From: Enoplolaimus lenunculus
Lineage: Eukaryota; Nematoda; Enoplea; Enoplida; Thoracostomopsidae
Direction of reading: 5' to 3'
Length of the DNA stretch: 64,000 nt
NCBI GenBank assembly: GCA_030248215.1
Contig: JASANG010001117.1
Span: forward strand, 149,501-213,500
The translations under genes and the position numbers were made by a program. Below are positions 43,295 to 53,400 of the stretch, in pieces. Each line of letters starts with the position of its first letter. Within the stretch, counting starts at the first letter, position 1. The notes beneath the pieces are model-generated. The model was not told the DNA's origin, did no database searches, and saw only the letters and a list, made by a program, of their open reading frames with translations.

Positions 43295-46200
43295 ATGATG
43301 CCGCGTGTCGCGGCAATAAACATAACGTATAGATTCGCTGCGTGGACTCGCACGTTCCTTAAAAATTACATAGTCAGCTCAGCATCCTGGCAGCAAGATA
43401 TTTTCAGGAGAGGTATGCAAGGATTACAGTGCGCTTTCCTGCCAGTCCTCTGGCTTCGGGCCCTGTATTTTGTGTTTCAGACAAACGTAAATGTAAAAAG
43501 TTTAGGTATTATGCTCAGTTGCGGTGCGATACAAACCTTTGTGCTATACATTACTCTTGTAAGTTAAATTACGTTCAAAAATTTAGCTTCTGGCAACAGG
43601 TGTACCGTGTAACTTATGTAATAGCGACGCTTGCACTGTAAACTCCAGCGGGTTGATTTTAGCTCAGAATGGGTTGCATTACTCAGTCTCAGTTAGGACT
43701 ATCAGAACTCTTACTTCTGAGTTTATTCAACTCATTCTCATTTATATAATACTCTCGGAATAAAACTCAGAGTAGGAATCAACTCAACTCCAGAGTGGGT
43801 CAATGTTTAGTGTTAATATGAAGTCAGAAAAAACTAAATTTCCATCTGAGTTGATTAATTAGCTCATTGGAATTTACAGTGTGCGTTTATTACTGGAAAA
43901 ATGAGAGTTTTTTCGTTCGCCAACATCGTTAATTATCTAAGTTTAAAAAGACATCTGCTCCAATTGAAATACTGATTGCACCATGGACCTTGGCGAAGTC
44001 AGTGCTTTATTTCGGCATGGTACAAGGGTGGTGCCACCGGTTGGGGGTTACATTTATTGTTATCCCATTTGGCTAGGAACCATAACCATAATTCTAGTAC
44101 AATTCTGTTTCAAAAACCTGCATCGTAAATTTCAGTGAGTTAATTAATCAACTCACCCAGAGTTAACTCAACTCAGAGCGAAAATCAACTCAACTCAGAA
44201 TGAATTAATGTTTACTGATATTAATTCAGAAATAACCAACTCGCTAGTTGAATTGATTAATCAACACATTTGAATTTACAGTGTAATGCGAGTACTAAAA
44301 CAAGCCCCCATCTGGAACAACATTCAGGCACCACTAATGGCATATATAACGTCATTGAAAAGGCTTTTGCGGAGTACACTTTAAATTCCAATGAGTTGAT
44401 TAAACAATTCAGTTAGCGAGTTGGTCATTTCTGAACTTTAATATCAGTGAACACTAACTTACTTACTCTGAGTTGAGTTGACTCTTGGTAATTTGATTAA
44501 TTAACTCAGAATGAATTGAATCAACTCAAAATTATGAGTTGTGATAGTCCTAACTCAGACTGAATGATTCAACTCATTCTCGGTTAAAATCAACTCTCTG
44601 AAATTTACAGCGTACTGTAGCGAGCAAGAAAATATTTGTGCAAGGTACTACTACACTGTAACTTTAAGAGTTGATTTTAACTCAGAATGAGTTGAATCAC
44701 TCAGCGTGAGTTAGGACTATCAGAACTCAGAATTTTGAGTTAATTCCTTCTGAGTTAATTAACCAACTTACCCAGAGTCAACTCAACTCATAGTGACAAT
44801 CAACTCAAGAGAGTGAGTTAATTTTTTTACTGTTATTAACTCAGAAATAAACCAACTCGCTAGCTGAATTGATTAATCAACTCATTGCAATTTGGGTACC
44901 GACGCTAGAGCTAATTTACCCTGTCTTCAACAATTTCGTCATTTATTAACCCATTTTGACGTTGTCTACGACGACCATAAATGCAGTTATAGGCAGTTCA
45001 AATAGTAGCAATCGAACTCACGTCTTGGCACAGTCGTAACGTTACCGTCTACACCCACGACGCAACCGGAAGTTATGCAATTTCCGCCGGTAAAGTACAC
45101 GTCAACGGGTCAATGCTTCTACTGCGAACAATGAGTGATTTAGAAATATGGCATGACGGTCGAATGGTTGCAGTGAACAACAGCTTCATTTCAATTAAAA
45201 GTTACAGTGTTGTATTGGTCGAGTCAGGCGGTATTCTATGGATGAATAGCGCTGAACTGACATCGTTTGATCGATCATCGCTGTTGGTGAACAATATGTT
45301 GTCGATGCAACCTGAAAGTGTACTGCGTATTTATCAAAATTCTGCAATGCAGGTATCGTATGTACGAATGAAGGATCCATACTGCAAAAAATGGCAAGTC
45401 AACTTGACTCTCTGGGAAACAGGCTTTTTCTGACTACACAAACTGAGTCAAATTTCGACTCCGGTAGAGTCAAACGTGCGAGTTTACTGAGTCGAATTTG
45501 ACTCTGGCGGAGTCGAATCTGACTCAGTTTGTGTAGTCCTGTAGAGCCTATTGCGGAGAGAGTCAATTTGACTCACCATTTTTGTAGTGTATGCAGGAAT
45601 GTGGATCTAAAATATAAATTGGATGAAATGGCGCATCTATTAAAGAGCCTGCCTATTACTGGCAGATCGGGTCATGTAAAAATCAGGAGCGGAACGTTTT
45701 TCTGTGGCGCTAGAAATAAGCTTAAGCTTTAGACTAATTTTTTTGCTTCGCTTAGGCTTAGGCTTAGTCTCAGGCTTAGGAATTTGCTCATTCTTGCGCT
45801 TAGGCTTAGGCTTAGGAATATGCTTATAATACTGTTCTGTCCCTGTTCTTTACATTGGCCGGCAGATCTATAGAAGGGCCAGAATGCGCCCTCATAGCAA
45901 AAATCGCAACCAACGTTTTTGTATTAAAGGTTTAGCATTAAAATTGCGATCGACTTCCTGCTGATGAGTATAGTTTTAACTGTTCATATCTCGTATTGCG
46001 GCCCCACCTTTTAGGAACTTCTGGATCCGGTCTTACACATTAACAGAATGTCCTATACTTTACTGTGCGGGACGATTCTTTACGTCACAGCACGTCGCGT
46101 GACGTCATGCGTTGCTAACAAAAATATAGGCAAAATCTGTTTACTAGCGTGCGACGGCAGTCGGCGGCATTACAATTTGCCGGTTATTATTTTTCAATTT

Positions 46201-49200
46201 AAGTATATAATACCGTCGGCCAATGTAAACAACAGGGGCGGAACAGTATTATAAGCATATTCCTAAGCTTAAGCCTAAGCCAAAGCGTAGGAATGAGCCT
46301 ATTGCTAAACCTAAGCCTAAGCCTATGGCTAAGCTAAGCAAAAAAAAATGGTCTAAAGCTTAAGCTTACTCTATTGTAGTCCCACAGAAAAACGTTCCGT
46401 CCCTGATCTTTACATTTGCCCATACCGTTGATGGGCGGTGTTCAATTCTACAAGGCGACGAAATCCAAAAGTTAACCCGGCATAAAACAAAAAGTTGAAA
46501 ATATTTTTTCAGATTGGAGCAACAGTTGCGCTCGAAGCGACAAGTTATATTATTCTCAACGACCATTCAACAATGATTCAACGGCCTTCGACAGAACTGC
46601 TGTCTGGTATTCGGCTGTATCGTTCAGGTGGAGTCAGTCTTAACGCGTATTCAAAACTCGACTCAAAAGGTTCAATTTGTATCTGCTCCGGTGCGTCGTT
46701 GGAACTGGGATATGAAGTAACGCATTTCGTAGAGACATTTATTCTCAAATGTGGGTAGCATCTATTACCAGTTGGTGACAGATCTTATAAGTTTAAAACA
46801 AATGAATGATGATGCCAGTATATAATTCAGCACATTTATTTATTTCAAAGTTAAATAATTCCTTGAAATAATCTTGACATTTTGGAACAGTTTGGCAGAA
46901 AATTATAGATATTCCCCAATGATTCAACGGAGTATCACAATAGACACCTGATCTTGTCTGTCTTGATAGCCATCATATAATATTTACAGTAAAACTCGAG
47001 TACCTTATGATAATCTCCGTATTGTCCCATGTTTAGATAACTGTTTGTAGGCCATTGCATTATGATATTTGAATTTTGTCTGTTCATCCAGTAACCCCAC
47101 ATATATTTCGAAGCCTACCTTGTTGAAGTTTCTCAAAAAGAACAAAATCAAACATTTCAGAAGATTTACCCGAAATAATTCTTGGAAATAGTGATTTCAA
47201 AAAGGTTTCAACATGGTTCCTCTTCTGCTTCGACAAAAGTTGCTGGCTTCTGGCTCAGGTTGAAGTTTTTAAGATACAAATCGTTCTTCGCGTTTTGGAA
47301 AAAAACCGTTTACATTGATGAGAAATTAGCGTTTTGACAAACGCTTAAATGCATATAAGTACTTAGCATTTAGAAGCGCCTGCACTGCATAAATGGTGAG
47401 TGAAATTGACCCTCTCTCCGAAATGTCCTCAACGGAACTACACAAACTGAATCAAATTCGACTCCGTCAGAGTCAAACGTGCGACTCAGTGAATCGGGTT
47501 TGACTCTGGCGGAGTCGAATATGACTCAGTTTGTGTAGTCCCGTACAGACTATATCGGAGAGATAGTCAATTTGACTCACTATTTTTTGCAGTGTTGTTA
47601 TTCAACTTAGCGTTTTTGCACTCAAAACGCGTTTTGAAAGATGTTGTTTCAAAAACGAAACGCGTTTAAAACATCGTTTGATTTTTTGACACGATTCCAT
47701 TAACCAAACTTGTATTTCAGCGATTTCTTCCCATGAAATCCAGCATCCTACAAACGGTTTCGTTCAACCAGCTCATTTTACTGCCCGGTTCACGTCTTCA
47801 AATTGGATCCGGAGTCCGGCTGATATTGTACACTCAAAAGTTTATTGTCATTCCACGCGCTCACGCTTTTATTCCGCTATTTACGACTCGTCCAGTAACA
47901 CCACACCACGATATCTGTATTCTTACAGGAGACGAAATTTATCCTACCGAAGTTCCTACCAACAAAGCGGATTTTACACCGCAACAAATCGACTCAATGA
48001 GCGAAATTTGGCTGTGCGGCAGCGATACGCATGACTTCCGTTCACAAGTGCGTCTAAAGCTGTCCAACCTAACGAGCATTACGCTGTCGCAATCTGAGCT
48101 TAATTTAATTGAAATTGCAATTAATTTCGGCGGCACTGACGGCCAAGGACCGGACAGCGGCGATTTCTTTGATGTTTTCGCTGGCAGCGATCCAGAAAAC
48201 GACAAAGTACTAAAATCAACCCAACGACGAACAATACTGAACGACGAAATATTTGTAAATAAAGGAAGCCGCTTGTTTTTAATCGGTGAACCTTTCCTGA
48301 TTGTGTCCGCTTTTTATTGGTTGCGATCAATCCTGATGATAATCTAAAATCTTTAATCTTGTTTAGTTCCCCTGTTGAAATACAGATCCATATTAATTAG
48401 ACCGACCTGCCCACTAAGCGTAAACTAACCCCTCAATCTAGGCTTGACCCTATTAAACGCCAGTTGCCCAAAAGTCGCGCACTCGCCATATCTTCAAGTG
48501 AACAAGTGACTACACAATTAACATGAGTACGGTGATATAGACGTGTAAAATTTATTGTCGGACAATGTCTGATAAGTATTTAGCAACCAGCGCCACCGTA
48601 TTGTATTCTGGTTAAAAATGCTCGAAACTACACACAGCGCTATTGTCTGGGAAGCAAAAGCCTCGTTTTGGCAACAATGTAGACCTTGGCTTGGCCATAG
48701 GTTCGGCAATTATTCGGTTACAGACTGTTGTTTATTTGTAACTCACTTCCGCCACCCTTCGTTACTGATATATATCCGGTAGTGCAACTATCCGTTGAAG
48801 TAAATGTTTATTTGTCTTGTATCAAAAGTTTGATCGATAATGGAACGTTACTTAGGAATGTACTTTCAAAACTTAAGCATGCTTTAAAGTTTCGAACTCA
48901 ACTTTATTTTGTTCTGGAGCAATTTTTATGCACTACAATCAGGGATAAATGACATTTATGGTAATTAGAGTTTAGGGACTCTGTTCGCTTACGGACTCTT
49001 ATTTGGGATACAGACTCCTATTGATTGAGACTCAAAGTTGGGGCCTCTCTGATCTTATTACCACGCTTTTAATATTTGTGTCGCTACAGTACCGCAAACA
49101 AAACTTGAAAACTAACTTCATGCTGAAAACTAAAATTTCTACTTTTCCAAATCCTGGCAGATCGATGAGAAAATCGGACACCATTTAATCCGACTGCCTT

Positions 49201-50157
49201 ATTCCTCTTGTTATTGTCAAAAAATATTGCTTACTTCAGTGAAAGATTTCGATATTTTTCTAAAAGGCAGTGAGGCTCTCACATACCTGTCTTGAATACA
49301 ACTGCCACCACAGTAGTTTCAACTAGCGATTGAAACGTTGACCATAACGATAACAGTGGGCAACATTTCAGATTTCAGCTAAAGTTTTACAATCGTAATC
49401 TATGATTAAATATATTTAATTAATGATGCCACAATGCTGTTAGCTTTTTCTGTAAGCAATGACTGACCGGCCGGCCGATTCCTGGCCGATGCCCAACGAC
49501 TGAAAACTTATCATTGTAAAACAGCTTGCTCCTTGCTCCCACTCACACTATCAAACCACTAAACAACCTTTATTGTAAAACAAACGTAATATTACATATA
49601 AACATATGACAAAGTGTGCGAAATGTACAAATCCTACCCTACAGCAAACTAAAAATTGCTGCGATAATAGTTCAATCTTCAGCTTTCAATACTGCTGAAG
49701 ACTGTCCTTAAGATTACTGTAAATTTATGAAAACTTAGCGTACAATAGAGTCAAAACTTGTCATCGGTTACGATCAAAAATTTCTAAGTTTCCACGTTTT
49801 AGCAAAAAGTTTAAGTTACATACTTAAAGTTAAAGGTTCATTGTATACACAAAACATGCATAACAAAAACAATATACACAGATAATTTTAACAAACAAAT
49901 GGAACCAGTACATGTTAACTATAGAAGCCTACTCACTGTTAAGCGGAAGCCTAAACATAATCTTAAATCTAAACGAAAGACTAAGCTTCCCAGTCTCTAA
50001 AAATATCCTCGTCTCACTCTCTTCCAGTGAGCAGGCCCCTATACAAATAACATGAGCCACAGAAACGGTCATCGAATTTTCATCGGAACCCGAAATCCGA
50101 TTGCGCCCAGTAAGCAAACCACCTTATCAGTTTCCAATCATTACGACAGCGTTGTGA
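43295..50157 (+). CDS. Beta-rich, solenoid-like protein gene, six exons
   Basis: I do not recognise the family. Exons 43295-43412, 43481-43558, 44997-45352, 46513-46716, 47721-48285 and 50063-50157 join in phase with GT-AG introns and encode about 471 residues. The model ends TGA at 50155-50157 with AATAAA at 50226. Residues about 65-330 are a run of short alternating hydrophobic/polar strands punctuated by Gly, Ser and Asn (for example SAGKVHVNGSMLLLR, VVLVESGGILWMNSA, LLPGSRLQIGSGVRLIL). This pattern fits a beta-helix or other solenoid, which is inference. N-glycosylation-type NVT, NNS and NLT sites suggest a secreted or surface protein, but no signal peptide is visible, so the true first exon may be missing. 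Exon 2 encodes a basic Cys-containing peptide. An alternative 3' end reads through the donor at 48286 to TAA at 48347. Introns are packed with MITEs. Confidence 0.6.
43633..43883. mobile_element. Family B MITE in intron 2
   Basis: CACTGTAAACTCCAGCGGG to TGGAATTTACAGTG. First of four B copies in one intron. Confidence 0.85.
44122..44284. mobile_element. Family B MITE, internally deleted
   Basis: CATCGTAAATTTCAGTGAG to TGAATTTACAGTG|TA. About 90 bases shorter than full copies. Confidence 0.75.
44376..44613. mobile_element. Family B MITE
   Basis: TA|CACTTTAAATTCCAATGAG to GAAATTTACAGCG|TA. Confidence 0.85.
44653..44894. mobile_element. Family B MITE
   Basis: TA|CACTGTAACTTTAAGAG at the left; the right end is ATTGCAATTTGGGTAC, diverged. 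Confidence 0.78.
45380..45592. mobile_element. Family D MITE in intron 3, 27 bases after the donor
   Basis: TACTGCAAAAAATGGCAAG to CACCATTTTTGTAGTG|TA. GACTC/GAGTC arms include CTCCGGTAGAGTC and TCTGGCGGAGTC. Confidence 0.85.
45669..45860. mobile_element. Family A MITE with perfect 8-bp target duplication
   Basis: GGGTCATGTAAAAATCAGGA opens it and CCTGTTCTTTACATTGGCC closes it; GGCAGATC flanks both sides. It lies in intron 3 of the beta-rich protein gene. Confidence 0.92.
45876..46034. mobile_element. Family K MITE
   Basis: GAAGGGCCAGAATGCGCCC at the left and AGGAACTTCTGGATCCGG at the right. Confidence 0.5.
46218..46431. mobile_element. Family A MITE with 8-bp target duplication
   Basis: GGCCAATGTAAACAACAGGG opens it; CCTGATCTTTACATTTGCCC closes it. 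Flanks are ATACCGTC and ATACCGTT. It ends about 80 bases before the acceptor of exon 46513. Confidence 0.9.
46750..47382. other. Intron 4 sequence with no recognised feature
   Basis: AT-rich intronic DNA between exons 46513-46716 and 47721-48285. The D element at 47383 takes up its 3' part. Confidence 0.5.
47383..47596. mobile_element. Family D MITE in intron 4
   Basis: CACTGCATAAATGGTGAGTG opens it and CTCACTATTTTTTGCAGTG closes it. Confidence 0.88.
48388..48526. mobile_element. Family I MITE
   Basis: CATATTAATTAGACCGACCT opens it and GACTACACAATTAACATGAG closes it, as diverged inverted ends. Confidence 0.6.
48706..49092. mobile_element. Family F element, left end lost
   Basis: Matches 42110-42490 (CGCCACCCTTCGTTACTGAT, GGACTCTTATTTGGGAT) and ends at GTGTCGCTACAGTAC. 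Confidence 0.75.
49093..49909. other. No exon seen; AATAAA (minus strand) at 49569-49574
   Basis: The minus-strand AATAAA could serve the large gene whose stop is at 50447, giving an 870-base 3' UTR overlapping the convergent gene. No nearer signal was found. Confidence 0.4.
49910..50056. mobile_element. Family I MITE adjoining the last exon
   Basis: TACATGTTAACTATAGAAGC opens it; CCCCTATACAAATAACATGA closes it. It ends about six bases before the acceptor AG of exon 50063, so its end may supply part of the acceptor context. Confidence 0.7.
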
Positions 50158-50225
50158 CCGTAGTATGTACTTTTCGCAACTATGACATTATAATATTCTT
50201 AAAATCTGGTAAAACTGCTAAAATT

Positions 50226-50231
50226 AATAAA
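50226..50231 (+). terminator. AATAAA polyadenylation signal of the beta-rich protein gene
   Basis: It lies 69 bases after the TGA at 50157 and supports the exon at 50063-50157 as terminal. Confidence 0.5.
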
Positions 50232-50446
50232 TACACAGATCGACGAACAAAGACAGCGCTATTTATGTTCTCAGTATACAAATCGCGTTGCAAATTCATG
50301 TAGAAGTGTTTACGAAGACTATATTCCGGTACCTATTGAGAACTCGTCGTATCTTAAATGCTCTTGGCAAGTGCTGCGTTTAGGGTCATGGCAACCAAAA
50401 CAACCGTAGCACGTAAACACCATTAAACTTCCAATTATTTAAACTG

Positions 50447-53400
50447 TTACCATCTGCGTGGTTGCCTTGTGCGAAACGAAAACGGATCATTTGGTCTCAT
50501 ATTGTGCGGGAAACCTCCACCCGGACCTCCTCCCATTCCTCCAAACCCGCCTGGCCCAAATGGCGGCGGCATACCACCCGGTGGCATTCCCATCATTTGA
50601 TGGCCGGGATTAAATCCGCCATACGGCATTCCAGGAACTGGTGGAAACATGCCAGGAGGCCCTGGTAACGGTTGAGGTACCACACCTGGGGGTGGGACCA
50701 TGTTTGCCGGCTGGGCACCAATTCCGAGCCCCCCTGCTGGGTTTAGAGGCTGCCCGAACGATGGAAACTGAACCGATCCTCCAGCGAAATGGACATCTGC
50801 AGCTGACATTGAAGATTGATTGACACCAGAGGGCATTGTGGTGGTTACCTGCGTCATACTCGTTACCGGAGCTGAGAAACGACTCGTGGTTCGTCGGGCT
50901 GTTGTATTGGCACTACTTGCTACTGGAACTCCTTCTTGAGTTTGACCCAGTACCGAATCATTTGTACCGCTTTCGGGCTGAGCCGAGCCAGTTAGAGCAT
51001 CTACTGCCGCTTGTTTCAACGACAATGATCTAAATCGGTTAACACCCTTTGTTTTTAATTACAAAAATATAATAAATTAAACATAAAAACAATAAAGATC
51101 CGGTAAGTGGCAGACGAAATAAAATTATGTTAGAATCACTACAATAAAGAGCTAACCATCCAACCCATACAGAAATTAGATTACTTGATGTAAAATTGCA
51201 TTTTATATACAGTTCTTAAAAACCATTAATCAGGAAGCCAAAAAAACTTACCCTTACAATATTCGTTGCTTAAAACATGACCAAACGATCAAACTCGTTG
51301 AGTCATCACACTGCACCTTCTTCGTTGAAATTATGACAAAACATTTTCAAATTTTCTTAAAATAAATAAAAATTAATCTAAAAACTTACCTCGTCATTTC
51401 CACACGGCGTAGTAGCTCGGCAAATTTCTTTTTCTTTTCCGCTTGTTCTTCTGTTGACTTTTTAGCCTAAAAATAAATCGCCGAAAAATATTTATATCGT
51501 TGTTAGCAAGCAAATTGCATGCAATATGAGCAAATGCACACTTAATATAGGAATACATCATTCAAAAGGCTGGTCTTAAAGATGTCCTACTCGCCGGGCC
51601 TTGTGCATGCAGAGTCAATGTACAATAATTGCAAACCCACATAATACACTCACCAATCTTCTGGTTTTGCGAGAGTCACGTCAATCACTTACACATAACA
51701 TAAAGTTATATTATAAGTGTCTCTATCTCTGCTTAGCATTCTTAGCTTGTTATTAACAGAAATAAATTGTCAAACTTATTGGAGGGCACATGTCATACAT
51801 GCCCTCTTATCTCTGGCTACTGCCCTCTTACCCCTGGCAACGCCCCTGTGCATTGCCGTGGTACTAGAACATCCGGATGCTGTTAAATGTGTACAAACCT
51901 CGTCTTCCTGCAATATCCGTTGTTTTATTATTCCTTCTTTACTGTCTTCCATTTCCATTTCGTTATCTTTGCCTCCGTTCTCAGAATCTTGAGATCGATA
52001 ATTACGCCGTCTGTGAGCAGATACTAAATCTGACGCTATTTTGCTGCTTGAAGGAGTTTCATCTCTGCCTTCAGAAGAACGTTCACCATGACCCGCGCCT
52101 TGTTTATCTGAAACAACAACAACAACAACAACAATAACAACGACAATAATAATAGTAGTAGTAGTAATAATAATAATAACCACATTTGCAGAGATTCATG
52201 ACCCAACCTCTGCGTCAAAAAACTTAGCATTCACTAAAAGCTGTTTGGGAACAAAACTATGCTAAAATGCGCCTTTTCCATTGCTTTTCACTTCAAAAAC
52301 AACGTTTTTTTTATCGAGATGAATCATTCGTAGCATGAAGATCCCAATCAGTTTCTTGTTTCACTCCGAGACGCCTTTAACAATTTAGCCCAATATATGG
52401 TGTGGGTATTTTTTCAAAAACTAACACAACAAAGCCCCGTTCGAAATTTTTATACAGGCAACGTAAACAGTACTGCCTCTCTAAAATATCCTGACAACAC
52501 CCTTGTTTCACTTTGTTCAAACTGGCGAATTCAGGCTCTTACCATTTCATTTGGCAACCCCACTACCCCAGCTTCTAAAACTAACCTTGCAAAGAGTTAC
52601 TTTCAGTGAATGACATCAATTTTTGCTTGACTTGTTGCAACACTTCATCAGGTACGTTCAACGATGGATTTTTAATTACACTTATTAGCATACGCAGTGT
52701 AGTTGGCTGTTTCACTGCCAATAAATACAACAGTTCTTTGGCGTTGTCGAATGATAACAACAACTTCATGACCGGGTTTTTGTTTTCAGAATTTTTCGCC
52801 TTGAATTAAATCAGTTTTTTAATAAATAAATAAATAAATTGGGCCTACGCCGATTACAGGTGCCTGCCTGCTGGGATACAAAGACAGACTGGGGGACATA
52901 AAATGGGAGGCTTAAACTTACGATTGATTACAGCTAGGCTTACGTTTAAACGTAGGCTTATCCTCACTAGGGAGGCCCCTATATATCTAATGGGCCACCG
53001 ATTGAATTAAATTACAGGCGCCATCCGTCACCATACAGTACGGTACGTGAGTAATTCGAGTACGATACCGGACAACGAACGGCGACAGACGGGCAACGAA
53101 CGGCACCGTAATAACTTCACTGGTGTTTAGCAAGCATATGCTATTTTGGATGGAGGGATTGAGGACTGAGTTACTTGGCATTCACCGAATCTGGTATTTT
53201 CGAACTTTTTTGCTGTTCCTCGCAATTCGTTTCATAGCATTCCGATGCGATACATACACTCCTTTTCAAGTAACACCTACATCAGGGTGCAACCGGAATT
53301 ACAATTTACCGGAACCGGAACCGGAATTTGAAAATTTTACCGGAACCGGAACCGGAAAGTGAAAAATGCATTTCACCAAAAATTTCATTTTAATCTTATT

